Shown piece by piece: positions 43,223 through 52,755 of a stretch of DNA of 64,000 nt. Origin of the DNA: SOIL31 sp964636815 (GTDB taxonomy: Bacteria; Babelota; Babeliae; Babelales; Vermiphilaceae). The stretch's first letter is position 1; every line of letters starts with the position of its first letter. The stretch is taken from NCBI GenBank assembly GCA_964636815.1, contig CAZWTF010000005.1, positions 46,732 through 110,731 on the forward strand. The letters are read 5' to 3'. A program made the translations under genes and the position numbers. Below the pieces are notes generated by a model. It saw nothing but the letters and a program-made list of their open reading frames with translations, was not told the origin of the DNA and made no database searches.

Positions 43223-44629
43223 TTATAATGATGCTGTAATATCACTCTTTATTGTTAACATAGAAACTAAATTATCAAGACCGATAGCACGCGAACCTTT
43301 AACCAAAATGGTAGGTTGTGCGACAAGCTCGCTTTCAATTTTTTGTGCTGCTTCTTGCCATGTTTCAACAATTTCAACACGTAAACCAACCGGAGCTGTT
43401 TTTTTCACCCATGAAACCAAATTACCCACCAAGATAACTTTATTCAAAGATGGTACTTTACGTAAGAAACGTCCTACCTGCCTATGCCAAAATGGACTAT
43501 TCATACCCAATCCAAGCATATCACCAAGAATAGCAATTTTTGGCGACTTTGTCTCTATTTGTTGAAAAGCAAGCAATGCAGCTTTCATACTCTCTGGATT
43601 AGCATTATAGCAATCGTTAATTAAAACCCCACGATTACCATTAACCTGTCGCTCTTCAAAGCGCCCTGCAACCACACACGGCTTCTGTATTGCACTAATA
43701 ATAATTTCATCAGGAACACCCAACCAATGAGCTGCAGCAGTTGCCGTCAATACATTAAAAACGGCACCTACATGAGGGTGATTAAATACAACAGAATACT
43801 TATTTTTATATATTTTCAATATAAAACTAATATGGGAACCAGACACTCTCATTTTTCTTGCTTGAATTTGATTGGTTGTCTTTGCCCCAAATTTAATCAC
43901 TGGATGTTGATAAGAAACATTCGCAAGAATCGGTTGATCACCGTTAATAATACCAATATTGTTTTCAATAAAATATTTAAAAACATCACGCTTTTCCAAA
44001 GCAATATCATTCAATGATCCCAAACCATCCATATGTTGATGGCCAATATTAGTAATAACAGCCAATGTTGGGCGCAATAAATGAGACAACTCTGCCATTT
44101 CGCCACGTTTACTAATACCAACTTCAAAAATAGCTAACTCATGATCTGCCCGCATACGAAAAATATTCAGTGCAAGACCAATTCGAGTATTTTGATTGCC
44201 GTGAGAAACAATATATTTTTTCCCTGCATTAGCCATAATTTGCGCAAGCATCTCTTTTGTAGATGTCTTACCCACTGATCCAGTAATGGCTATAACCGGA
44301 TAGCTAAATTGCGAACGCCACGCCGATGCAAGTTTAATGAAAGCTTCAAGAGGATCTTTAACCAAAAGAATAAATTTACTATCTATATCTTTTATTTTTT
44401 TTAAAACATCTTGTTTCGATTCAGCGACAATTACTCCCGCTGCACCTTTTTGAAATGCTTGTACAAGAAAATCATGCCCATCAAAAGCAATACCTTTTAT
44501 AGCAACAAAAATATCACCCTCTTGTATCACACGTGAATCAATAGAAAACGTTGCATTTTCTGGGAAATTTCCAGATACAATCAACGTTTCAGGCAATATC
44601 TTAGTTATAAAAGAGTTGTCAAATCGCAT
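43223..44629 (-). CDS. murF: UDP-MurNAc-tripeptide--D-Ala-D-Ala ligase MurF
   Basis: MurF adds D-Ala-D-Ala to complete the cytoplasmic peptidoglycan precursor. The 468-residue product has the N-domain (FSIDSRVIQEGDIFVAIKG near residue 30), the ATP loop ITGSVGKTSTKEM near 105, HGNQNTRIGLAL and NDCYNANPESM near 335. GGAG lies 7 bases before the ATG. With the GH3 gene and ftsK it shows that the organism makes peptidoglycan. Confidence 0.95.
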   Translation of the reverse strand: MRFDNSFITKILPETLIVSGNFPENATFSIDSRVIQEGDIFVAIKGIAFDGHDFLVQAFQKGAAGVIVAESKQDVLKKIKDIDSKFILLVKDPLEAFIKLASAWRSQFSYPVIAITGSVGKTSTKEMLAQIMANAGKKYIVSHGNQNTRIGLALNIFRMRADHELAIFEVGISKRGEMAELSHLLRPTLAVITNIGHQHMDGLGSLNDIALEKRDVFKYFIENNIGIINGDQPILANVSYQHPVIKFGAKTTNQIQARKMRVSGSHISFILKIYKNKYSVVFNHPHVGAVFNVLTATAAAHWLGVPDEIIISAIQKPCVVAGRFEERQVNGNRGVLINDCYNANPESMKAALLAFQQIETKSPKIAILGDMLGLGMNSPFWHRQVGRFLRKVPSLNKVILVGNLVSWVKKTAPVGLRVEIVETWQEAAQKIESELVAQPTILVKGSRAIGLDNLVSMLTIKSDITASL

Positions 44630-44647
44630 TGATAATCTCCGCTTTAA

Positions 44648-44668
44648 CCCCAACCAATTGGGGACCCC
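44648..44668. repeat. CCCCAA/TTGGGGACCCC hairpin element, copy 2
   Basis: CCCCAA at 44648-44653 and TTGGGG at 44658-44663, then ACCCC; the 4-base loop is CCAA. It lies just upstream of murF. Confidence 0.75.
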
Positions 44669-44747
44669 TAAAAGGAGTTAAAATATCCATTTAATGGGAC
44701 TAAGATCTCCTTTTTTTGCACATTTGTCAAGGAAGTCAATTCTTTAA

Positions 44748-47171
44748 TTAACGTATTACCTTGCGTGTTTTACTCCCATCCTGTGGCATGATTAAACCTT
44801 GCGATTCCAATATTTCAATAATACGCGCCGACCTGTTGTACCCAATTCTGAATTTTCGTTGCAAAAGCGAAATGGAAACTTCATCTATTTCACCTAAAAA
44901 TTCACGCACATCTTTATATAATACGTCATCTATTGTTCCTGCATCTTGGCCTTGCAATACAGTTACTTGTTGCATATCAAGATACTCAACCTTTCTTTGC
45001 GCGCGGATGTGATCAGCAACTTGTTCAATCTCTTTATCAGAAACATACGCACCATGTACTCGTCTTAATTGTGATGTTGCTGCATCAAGAAACAACATGT
45101 CGCCCCTACCCAATAAACGATCAGCTCCCATGGTATCTAAAATAGTCCGTGAATCAATACGCGATGCAACTCTGAATGATATTCTACTTGGGAAGTTAGC
45201 TTTAATAAGTCCAGTGATCACATCCACTGAGGGCCGCTGAGTTGCAACAATCATATGAATTCCAGCTGCACGTGCCATCTGTGTAATACGAGTAATAAGA
45301 TCTTCTATATCACGCCCTGCGGTAAGCATTAAATCTGCTAACTCATCAATCACTACAACAATATATGGGAAAGGTTTTAACGATTCATCAGATTTATTCG
45401 AATTTTGAGCAGCTTCTACGCGCTGGTTATAATCTGAAATATTACGTGCCCCACATTCTGCCATTTTTTCATAACGATCTTCCATCTCTTGCACCACCCA
45501 TCTTAAAACAGGAGCTGCATATACAGGACTGGTTACAATAGGAAACAGTAAATGAGCAATATCAGTAAAAGCAGCAAACTCTAAACGTTTAGGATCTATT
45601 AAAATAAGTTTCAATTCATCAGGACTTAATTTACACAACAAACTTATCAATACAGCATTCAGGGCAACCGATTTTCCTGATCCTGTTGACCCTGCAATTA
45701 AAAGATGTGGCATACGTGCTAAATCAACTACCACTGCATCACCGATTGTATCTTTACCAAGAACAAGTGGTAAGCTTCCTGAAAACTGAGTATATGCCGG
45801 CGATCGTGTGATCTGAGAAAAAAGTACATCATGACGTGTTGTATTAGAAACTTCAAAACCCACAACAGATCTTCCTGGTATTGGCGCAATAATACGAATA
45901 CTCATCGCTTGCAACGCCATTGCAAGATCATCTTCAAGAACAATAATTTTACTCAATTTTGTATCGATATCTGGTTGATATTCAAATACTGTAACAACAG
46001 GCCCCCGTTTAATTGCAACCACTTCACCATTAACGCCAAACCGTTTTAATTTATCTTGTAGGACTTGCGCCCGTTCTTGTAACTCTTTTTCAACATTACG
46101 ATCTTCTATATGTTTTTCAGCAATAAAAATATCCGTGTGTGGTAGTGCATAGTGAGGAGCTTGTTTTGTTAACACAGGTGATGGCTTTACTTTCTCCACT
46201 TTTTGCGCAGGGATTGAGGCTTTAGGCATTTCATACATATGTTTCTTTATGAGAGGTTTCTTTGATGGCAATGATAATATTACAAAAGTGACCTGTTTCT
46301 TAAGCGCTCGTTCTGAACTTGTTGAAGAATATCTTCGAGCGCTCAAAACAAGATAATCAACACGAATTACATCATTATTATCATATGCAACACTGTGCGC
46401 TTCAACTGCATTCCATTCAGAATGCTCAAAAACATCAGCATAATTATCACTATCTTCATCTTCTGGATGCATTAAGCCTGTTTCATGAAACGCCGTTCCA
46501 TTTAATAATGATATAATAAATTGGATTACTACAATCGGAAACCGAACAAACAATGCGTATGCACATACCCCAATAGCATGCGCTACTTTATTTACCACCC
46601 GATATTTTTTCATTAACAGATATATATGTTGCGTAATATACATACTATATTGCACAGCAAACATAAATGACCAACGGCACAGAACAATCACACTCGCGCA
46701 TGCACTACCATATAAAAAGAGCATTCGCCCAATAGAATCAAAGTAATGCAATAACAACTGTGCAAAACGTAACCCTACCAATCCACCTGGGTAAGGACTT
46801 ACTACAAAATCCATACTATAGGTGGTGAGCAATGCAGACCCAACACACATTATATATAATGCAGCACATAAACGTTCCCAATCAGTGCGCAATGATTTTT
46901 TTCCAAAAACAATCAACCCTAAAACAATTAAAGGAATGATCAATAAAAAAGATGCTCCTCCAAAAAAATAAAACAAAAGCGCTGCAAGATGCGCCCCAAG
47001 AGAACCTCCGCAATTTGAAACAGTTGGGTCATCACTGGAAATATAAAGCAAAGAACTATCAGTTGGGCTATATGATAAAAGAGAAACCATTACAAAAATA
47101 ATAACTCCTCCATAAACAGTTGCGCTAATCAACCAAATTAATCTCTTTTTATCTAAAAAAAATCTATCCAT
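44748..47171 (-). CDS. ftsK: DNA translocase FtsK
   Basis: FtsK pumps DNA at the septum and helps resolve chromosomes. The 807-residue product has four to five N-terminal membrane helices (about residues 12-200), a linker, and the motor domain with Walker A AGSTGSGKSVALN near residue 490, LILIDPKRLEF and VVVIDELADLM. The C-terminal winged-helix gamma domain (VSISLLQRKFRIGYNRSARI) is present. In the linker, residues about 277-290 are encoded by a palindromic element (46303-46343). AAAGGAGTTTTACA precedes the ATG. Confidence 0.96.
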   Translation of the reverse strand: MDRFFLDKKRLIWLISATVYGGVIIFVMVSLLSYSPTDSSLLYISSDDPTVSNCGGSLGAHLAALLFYFFGGASFLLIIPLIVLGLIVFGKKSLRTDWERLCAALYIMCVGSALLTTYSMDFVVSPYPGGLVGLRFAQLLLHYFDSIGRMLFLYGSACASVIVLCRWSFMFAVQYSMYITQHIYLLMKKYRVVNKVAHAIGVCAYALFVRFPIVVIQFIISLLNGTAFHETGLMHPEDEDSDNYADVFEHSEWNAVEAHSVAYDNNDVIRVDYLVLSARRYSSTSSERALKKQVTFVILSLPSKKPLIKKHMYEMPKASIPAQKVEKVKPSPVLTKQAPHYALPHTDIFIAEKHIEDRNVEKELQERAQVLQDKLKRFGVNGEVVAIKRGPVVTVFEYQPDIDTKLSKIIVLEDDLAMALQAMSIRIIAPIPGRSVVGFEVSNTTRHDVLFSQITRSPAYTQFSGSLPLVLGKDTIGDAVVVDLARMPHLLIAGSTGSGKSVALNAVLISLLCKLSPDELKLILIDPKRLEFAAFTDIAHLLFPIVTSPVYAAPVLRWVVQEMEDRYEKMAECGARNISDYNQRVEAAQNSNKSDESLKPFPYIVVVIDELADLMLTAGRDIEDLITRITQMARAAGIHMIVATQRPSVDVITGLIKANFPSRISFRVASRIDSRTILDTMGADRLLGRGDMLFLDAATSQLRRVHGAYVSDKEIEQVADHIRAQRKVEYLDMQQVTVLQGQDAGTIDDVLYKDVREFLGEIDEVSISLLQRKFRIGYNRSARIIEILESQGLIMPQDGSKTRKVIR
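46303..46343. repeat. Palindromic element inside the ftsK linker
   Basis: AGCGCTCG at 46303-46310 pairs with CGAGCGCT at 46336-46343. The reverse complement matches 63451-63491 upstream of gltX at 38 of 41 positions by eye. Confidence 0.88.
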
Positions 47172-47557
47172 TGTAAAACTCCTTTAAAAAATTTTATAAA
47201 AAAAATGTACTTTTACCACCTTCATGAAAGATCCACCCCATGGTGAAATATAAGAAATTTTATAAAAATAACCCAGTAAATAAAGGATTTTAGTCATTTT
47301 TAAAACTGTAAAACTCCTTCCACAGCATAATTTCTTATAATTTTTCTTTACAACTTAGATCTGACAATACTATATTGTACAGTGATACAAAAATATGATT
47401 GAATAAAAAAATAAATAACGTAATTCAAAGAAAGGAGACATCGCACACAGAAAAATAATATTCGCTCATATGTCTTTATGTTTTTTTAAAAAATAAAAAC
47501 GTAAAACAAATTCACAAAAAAAATATCGATTAAGTAATGAGTAAAAGGAGTTTAATT
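47172..47557. other. Divergent intergenic region between ftsK and the outer-membrane cluster
   Basis: 386 bases without a gene. It holds the ftsK ribosome binding site, a candidate plus-strand promoter (47347-47376), an unused AAAGGAGACAT near 47437 with no start codon at normal distance, and the AAAAGGAGTTTAATT site of the next gene. The rest is AT-rich, with no other structure seen. Confidence 0.6.
47347..47376 (+). promoter_or_regulatory. Candidate promoter of the outer-membrane cluster
   Basis: TTTACA at 47347-47352 and TATATT at 47371-47376, spacing 18. It would leave a leader of about 175 bases before the ATG at 47558. Confidence 0.4.
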
Positions 47558-49513
47558 ATGAAACAATATTCAAAATTGTTTTCATTAGTTGTGCTTTGCG
47601 GCACAGCAACTGTTGCGCTCGCTGACTGCTGCAACAACGATAACGATAACGGTAGCGATTGCGTTATACCATTTATCCAATGGCGTTCACAAGGTAGAAA
47701 CATGGCTCGCAAACTCGAAGGTACAACGAGCTATGCAGTTTACCAAGACATGGATGAACGCTACGGTACATTCAACATGACGCTTGAATACGACCAATCT
47801 TTCAGAGCTAGCAATATTGCACGTTGCCTTTTTGGTGACAGCTTGATCAACTCACCAGTTGTAAACAGCTGTGACAATGATTGCGATAGCACAAGTCTTA
47901 TAATTTCTGGTGAAGCTAACGCAACAAGAGCACCATTTGAATGGATGGCAGAAAACTTCATGCTTCCACGTGATTTCAAAAGTGCTATTTCTTTCAGCCC
48001 AAAAGTTCAAAGTGTTATCTTTGATTTCAACTTGTTCATGGGACTTGATAGATGGGTTAGTGGTCTTTACTTCAGACTATACGGACCAGTTGTTTGGAAC
48101 AAATCTAGCTTGCGCGCAGAAGAAGCTGTGATCAACCAAGGAACAGCTGACAACGGATCATACTCACAAGGTTACTTTGACGACAATACAGATGTACCTG
48201 CTTCATCTCTATTCCAAAGAGCACTTCACTTCTTTGGTGGATGCGCACTTCCAGGATACGCAGATCAAAACGTTGTAGTTACTCCACTAAGATTTGCAAA
48301 ATTCTCTGACTGCAACATTGGTAGCACCAACAGCTGTGATGATAGCTGTGGCGATTCACAAACCAAAACAGGATTTGCTGAATTACGTGGTGAATTTGGA
48401 TGGAACTATGTTAGAGAAAACTATCGTTTCCTATTAAACATCCAAGCAGCAGCTCCAACAGGAACTCGTCCAAATGCTGAATACCTATTACCTGCATACG
48501 TTGGTAACGGTAAACATTGGGAACTTGGTGGTGGTATCGGTGGAGCATGGAAAATGTGGGAAAGCGAAGACGCTGAAAGATCATTCAACTTTATCGTTGA
48601 AGCTGATATAACTCACTTATTCAAAGCAAAACAAAAAATGACTTTTGATCTTAAAGGTAAACCAAACAGCCGCTACATGCTTGCTGAAAGATTGGTAGAA
48701 GTTGCAGCAGACGAACAACTTGTTCCAGCAACTGCAGCTTTTGATATAAATGGTAACGGTCTTTACATGCCAGTTGCTAACTTCAGTACTCGTGAAGTAA
48801 AAGTTGGATTTGGCGTACAAGGTGACGTAGTTGCAATGTTCAACTATACACACCGCAACTTCTCATGGGATCTTGGATATAACTTCTGGGGCATGTCATG
48901 CTCAAGCATCAGCTTAGACTGTGGCGACACTTGCAACGATGATTGTAACCCTATAATTACTCCATTCCCTACAAACATGGCTCTTAAAGGTGATGCTAGT
49001 ATAGCTGGTTACACCGAAACAGGAACAGCTCAATTTGGTCTTGGCGCAACAGAAAGTAACGCAACAATCTTTGCTGGCACAAATGGTGGTCCTACAGCAG
49101 GACTTACTAACCCTGCTGTAGACAATTTCTTCCCTGCAGTTGGTAATCTTGACGGTACTACCCCTACTAACCTATTTGTTTTCGGTGGTACACCAGAAGC
49201 ACCTTCAACAACTCGCATTAATACCTCTAACACACCAGTATTTATCTCTATCGATGATCTTGATATTGATGGTGCACAACAACGCGGACTTTCAAACAAA
49301 GTATTTACTCACTTCAACTACACATGGACAGATCGCGACAAATGGGTTCCTTACTTAGGTGCTGGTTTCAGTGCTGAGTTCGGTAGCCATTGTGGTGGTG
49401 ATGATTGCGCAACTACACCTGCAGTAACTTCAGACAGTGACTGTAACGGTTGTAAAAAATGTGCATTATCTCAATGGGGTGTTGAAATTAAAGGTGGGGT
49501 ATCATTCCACTAA
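47558..49513 (+). CDS. Outer-membrane beta-barrel-like protein, paralogue 2, Cys-rich
   Basis: The 651-residue product has a signal peptide ending VALA before DCC. It carries the family signatures: WRSQGRN, GTTSYAVYQDM, EWMAENFMLPRDF, ELRGEFGWNYVRENYRF, APTGTRP, VGNGKHWELGGG, THLFKAKQKMTFDL, NSRYMLAE and a C-terminal WGVEIKGGVSFH. It has about 19 mature cysteines, often in CxxxC-type clusters. AAAAGGAG precedes the ATG. Its codons look favourable and it leads the cluster, so it may be the major surface protein. A disulfide-linked barrel is inferred. Confidence 0.83.
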   Translation: MKQYSKLFSLVVLCGTATVALADCCNNDNDNGSDCVIPFIQWRSQGRNMARKLEGTTSYAVYQDMDERYGTFNMTLEYDQSFRASNIARCLFGDSLINSPVVNSCDNDCDSTSLIISGEANATRAPFEWMAENFMLPRDFKSAISFSPKVQSVIFDFNLFMGLDRWVSGLYFRLYGPVVWNKSSLRAEEAVINQGTADNGSYSQGYFDDNTDVPASSLFQRALHFFGGCALPGYADQNVVVTPLRFAKFSDCNIGSTNSCDDSCGDSQTKTGFAELRGEFGWNYVRENYRFLLNIQAAAPTGTRPNAEYLLPAYVGNGKHWELGGGIGGAWKMWESEDAERSFNFIVEADITHLFKAKQKMTFDLKGKPNSRYMLAERLVEVAADEQLVPATAAFDINGNGLYMPVANFSTREVKVGFGVQGDVVAMFNYTHRNFSWDLGYNFWGMSCSSISLDCGDTCNDDCNPIITPFPTNMALKGDASIAGYTETGTAQFGLGATESNATIFAGTNGGPTAGLTNPAVDNFFPAVGNLDGTTPTNLFVFGGTPEAPSTTRINTSNTPVFISIDDLDIDGAQQRGLSNKVFTHFNYTWTDRDKWVPYLGAGFSAEFGSHCGGDDCATTPAVTSDSDCNGCKKCALSQWGVEIKGGVSFH

Positions 49514-49583
49514 TAATGAATGCTCATTATTGTTGTAGTGTTAAGTAAATTACCTTAACAAAGCAAACAAAAAACGAATACTC

Positions 49584-49614
49584 AAAAAGGCTCAGCTTCG
49601 GCTGAGTCTTTTTG
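49584..49614 (+). terminator. Rho-independent terminator with TTCG loop
   Basis: GGCTCAGC-TTCG-GCTGAGTC followed by TTTTTG; the tetraloop is an especially stable type. Confidence 0.9.
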
Positions 49615-49619
49615 TTTTA

Positions 49620-49655
49620 GCCCCACCTTCCGCTATCGCTTCAGCCGGGGACCCC
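49620..49655. repeat. CCCC/GGGGACCCC hairpin element, copy 3
   Basis: GCCCC at 49620 and GGGGACCCC at 49647-49655 flank a 22-base loop with TTCCGC and GCTTCAGCC; same ending as the copies at 38666 and 44648. Confidence 0.6.
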
Positions 49656-49787
49656 TTTTAAGAGAAAGCATAAAAAAAGAATTATACAGAATAAGCGCGT
49701 CAAATCGTTCTCTTCCTTTACAAACATCATGCAATCGTACTATATTAGCACATAAAGTATATGTATTACCTTCAAGGAGAAGAGAGT

Positions 49788-51671
49788 ATGAAGAGCCGAG
49801 TTTCGCAAAAATTATTATTACTTGCAGCAAGCGCATACACCTTAAGTGTACAAGCAGATTGTTGCTCAACTGAGACAGAATTACGCGTAGCACCTTATGT
49901 GCAATGGCGTTCACAAAGTAGAAACGCACCACGCAAATTAGTAGGTACCACAAGTCATCATGTGTATCTACATGATATGGAATCTTTCTACGGCACATTC
50001 AATATAACACCACAATACGATCAAACATTTAATGGCAACGATATTGCAGAATGTTTTTTTGGAGCAAGTTTAATTAACAGTCCTGCAACAAATGATTGCA
50101 ATAATGATTATAGCAAATCTCTTGTTATTTCCGGTTCAAATGTTGCAACAAGGGCACCATTTGAATGGATGGCAGAAAACTTTTACCTTCCGCGTGATTT
50201 TAAAAGCAGCATAACTTTTGCACCTAAACTACAAGATTTTCTTGTGGATTTTTACCTCTATGTTGGACTTGATGAGTGGGTAAAAGGAATGTACTTCAGA
50301 ATTTATGGTCCTGTTGTTAATAACAAAACAACACTCAACCCATGCGAAACAATATTAGCACCAGGTACAGAGAGCTACGCACCAGGATTTTTTAGCTCAA
50401 ATGAAGTTCCTGCAAGTACATTACTCCCTTCAGCACTTGCATTCTTCAATGGCAACACGACAGTTATTGTTCCAGGAATTACCGCAGCTCCTTTGTTAAA
50501 ATCAAAAATAACAACCTGTAAGCAAAGCATTACTGGATTTGCTGATTTACGTGGTGAATTTGGATGGAATTATTTACATGAAGATTACCATATTGGATTC
50601 AACGTCCAAGCAGCAGCTCCTACTGGTAATCGTCCTCACGCTGATTTTCTTTTTGAACCATATGTTGGTAACGGTAAACACTGGGAACTTGGTGTGGGAT
50701 TAAGCGCGCATTGGACAGTATGGCGCAGTCAAGATGATGAACAACATCTTGATTTTGTTTTTGAAGCAGATGTAACTCACTTATTTAATGCATCACAACA
50801 ACGCACGTTTGATCTTATCGGCAAACCAAACAGCCGTTACATGCTTGCTGAAAAAATAAACCTCAGACCTACACAAAATCTTTTTGGTAATGTAGACGGT
50901 ACTATTACCCAAGCAACAGCACAATTCAATTCAGAATACTCTCCGGTAGCAAACTTCAGCACTCGTAATGTTAACGTCAGCATTGGCGTACAAGGTGATG
51001 TTGTTGCTATGCTTAACTATACATATCGTGGTTTTTCTTTTGATCTTGGTTACAACTATTGGGGCATGTCTCACGAAGATATCGATCTTGTTGATTGTGA
51101 TAATGCACCAGTATTTCAAGAAAACACATGGGCTTTAAAAGGTGATGCGCAAACATTTGGTTTTGCACAAATAGGCGTTCCTGGAAACGTTACTGTTGTT
51201 CCATTATCTGGTACAGAAATGGGCGGAACTTCATCATCAGGAATTGGTGCAACAATCCATCAAGGTACTAATATTCCAAGAGCAACAAATGCTATACCTG
51301 CGATTACCAATCCTGGTATTGATAATGCTCAACTTGCTCAAACAGGCGATGGCTTTGGTGCCCCAATTATTCATGCGGGCAGTGTGACTGGCCCTCAAAT
51401 TAATACATCCATTCAACCTGTATTCATCCGTCTTGCTGATCTTAATATAAGCGGTGCAGAAACACGCGGATCATCAAACAAAATATTTAGCCACTTTAGC
51501 TATACATGGATAGACCGTGAAGATTGGATTCCATATCTTGGCATCGGTTTTGATGCTGAATTTGGCAATCATGGCAATGATGATAATAATGGCAGCGGAT
51601 GTGACAATGGTATTAATTGTGCACTTTCTGAATGGGCAGTATTTGTTAAAGGTGGCGTATCATTTGATTAA
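49788..51671 (+). CDS. Outer-membrane beta-barrel-like protein, paralogue 3
   Basis: The 627-residue protein is the closest relative of paralogue 2 and keeps the family order: WRSQSRNAPRKLVGTTSHH, EWMAENFYLPRDF, DLRGEFGWNYLHEDYHIGF, APTGNRP, VGNGKHWELGVG, NSRYMLAEK, SNKIFSHFSYTW and WAVFVKGGVSFD. The signal peptide ends SVQA before DCC. It has about nine mature cysteines. CAAGGAGAAGAGAGT precedes the ATG at 49788. The gene has its own terminator. Confidence 0.83.
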   Translation: MKSRVSQKLLLLAASAYTLSVQADCCSTETELRVAPYVQWRSQSRNAPRKLVGTTSHHVYLHDMESFYGTFNITPQYDQTFNGNDIAECFFGASLINSPATNDCNNDYSKSLVISGSNVATRAPFEWMAENFYLPRDFKSSITFAPKLQDFLVDFYLYVGLDEWVKGMYFRIYGPVVNNKTTLNPCETILAPGTESYAPGFFSSNEVPASTLLPSALAFFNGNTTVIVPGITAAPLLKSKITTCKQSITGFADLRGEFGWNYLHEDYHIGFNVQAAAPTGNRPHADFLFEPYVGNGKHWELGVGLSAHWTVWRSQDDEQHLDFVFEADVTHLFNASQQRTFDLIGKPNSRYMLAEKINLRPTQNLFGNVDGTITQATAQFNSEYSPVANFSTRNVNVSIGVQGDVVAMLNYTYRGFSFDLGYNYWGMSHEDIDLVDCDNAPVFQENTWALKGDAQTFGFAQIGVPGNVTVVPLSGTEMGGTSSSGIGATIHQGTNIPRATNAIPAITNPGIDNAQLAQTGDGFGAPIIHAGSVTGPQINTSIQPVFIRLADLNISGAETRGSSNKIFSHFSYTWIDREDWIPYLGIGFDAEFGNHGNDDNNGSGCDNGINCALSEWAVFVKGGVSFD

Positions 51672-51692
51672 TCACTGTTAACCATGCAAATT

Positions 51693-51722
51693 AAGGGCTG
51701 AGTTTTTACTCAGCCCTTTTTT
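51693..51722 (+). terminator. Rho-independent terminator
   Basis: AAGGGCTGAGT pairs with ACTCAGCCCTT around TTTT, then T. It lies 5 bases from the convergent gene end. Confidence 0.9.
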
Positions 51723-51726
51723 ATTA

Positions 51727-52551
51727 TTATTTTGTACATTCATACACAATAGTATCATCGTGTGGCGATGGAGTACGTTTATAATCATATGCTTTTACAT
51801 GTCTGATATGTTTAAAACCAACTTCTTTTAATAACTCATCCATCTCACCAGATTGATACAGTTTAATAGGATAATATTCCATCTCTGTTTTAAGTAGCTC
51901 AGTATTATTCATCAGTTCATATTTTAAAATTAATGGGGCTACTGAATTTTGCACAGGTAACGGAAGTACACTTTCAATAATCATTTTTCCATCAGCTCTT
52001 TGATACGCTTTGCCACTCCACAACCCGATATTATCTGCACGAGAATGTTGCGTTTGAATATCAAAAACCAACTTACCTTTTGGCAACAACAAATTATATA
52101 ACTTTTGCAAACAACGTTTAATGTGCGCTCTATCCAAAAAAATACAAAATGACGTGTCAGGAATAAAAAGAAGACTATATTTTTTTGTCTCTGGTACCAA
52201 CTCTATATATGATTCCCACACATACGGTGAAAGATTTTTCTTTGCACATTTATGACGTAATGCATCAAGCATAAAAGACGAACAATCAAATGCTTCTATT
52301 TTAAAACCTTCTTCAAGCAATGGAATTGTATAACGCCCTGTTCCACACATTGGTTCTAAAATTGGACCTTTTGCATGTGCAACATAATGACGGAATAGTG
52401 CATATTCATTTTCTGATGGTTTCGGTTTATCAAGATCCCAAAATTCAGTGCATAATCCCAAATAACGTGTTGGTTTTTTGGAATAATCCATTGCAAAACA
52501 ATGCATAACAAAAGAAAAAAGTATTACTACATATATTTTATTTTTCAACAT
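51727..52551 (-). CDS. Exported SAM-dependent methyltransferase
   Basis: The 274-residue product has a signal peptide (MLKNKIYVVILFSFVMHC, ending FA) then Met-Asp, followed by a class I methyltransferase: motif I ILEPMCGTGRYTIPLL near residue 69, an acidic residue in IEAFDCSSFML near 90 and LLPKGKLVFDIQT near 160. GGGAGATTTGC precedes the ATG. It is the second methyltransferase of the window with a signal peptide and lies inside the outer-membrane cluster on the opposite strand. The substrate is unknown. Confidence 0.78.
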   Translation of the reverse strand: MLKNKIYVVILFSFVMHCFAMDYSKKPTRYLGLCTEFWDLDKPKPSENEYALFRHYVAHAKGPILEPMCGTGRYTIPLLEEGFKIEAFDCSSFMLDALRHKCAKKNLSPYVWESYIELVPETKKYSLLFIPDTSFCIFLDRAHIKRCLQKLYNLLLPKGKLVFDIQTQHSRADNIGLWSGKAYQRADGKMIIESVLPLPVQNSVAPLILKYELMNNTELLKTEMEYYPIKLYQSGEMDELLKEVGFKHIRHVKAYDYKRTPSPHDDTIVYECTK

Positions 52552-52755
52552 GCAAATCTCCCATTATTAAATTTATAAACAATATCAATGAGATTTCATA
52601 TTCAATTATGCAATAATAAATTTATTCATGTCAAGATAAGCATGTTCTTTGATGTTTTCTTTTGATCATTGCCTTTTTTTATTCAATTCTGCTAATGCTA
52701 ATACTGTACTACCAAGCATTTTTAAACCCTATAAAACGTGAAAAAGGGTAACTTA

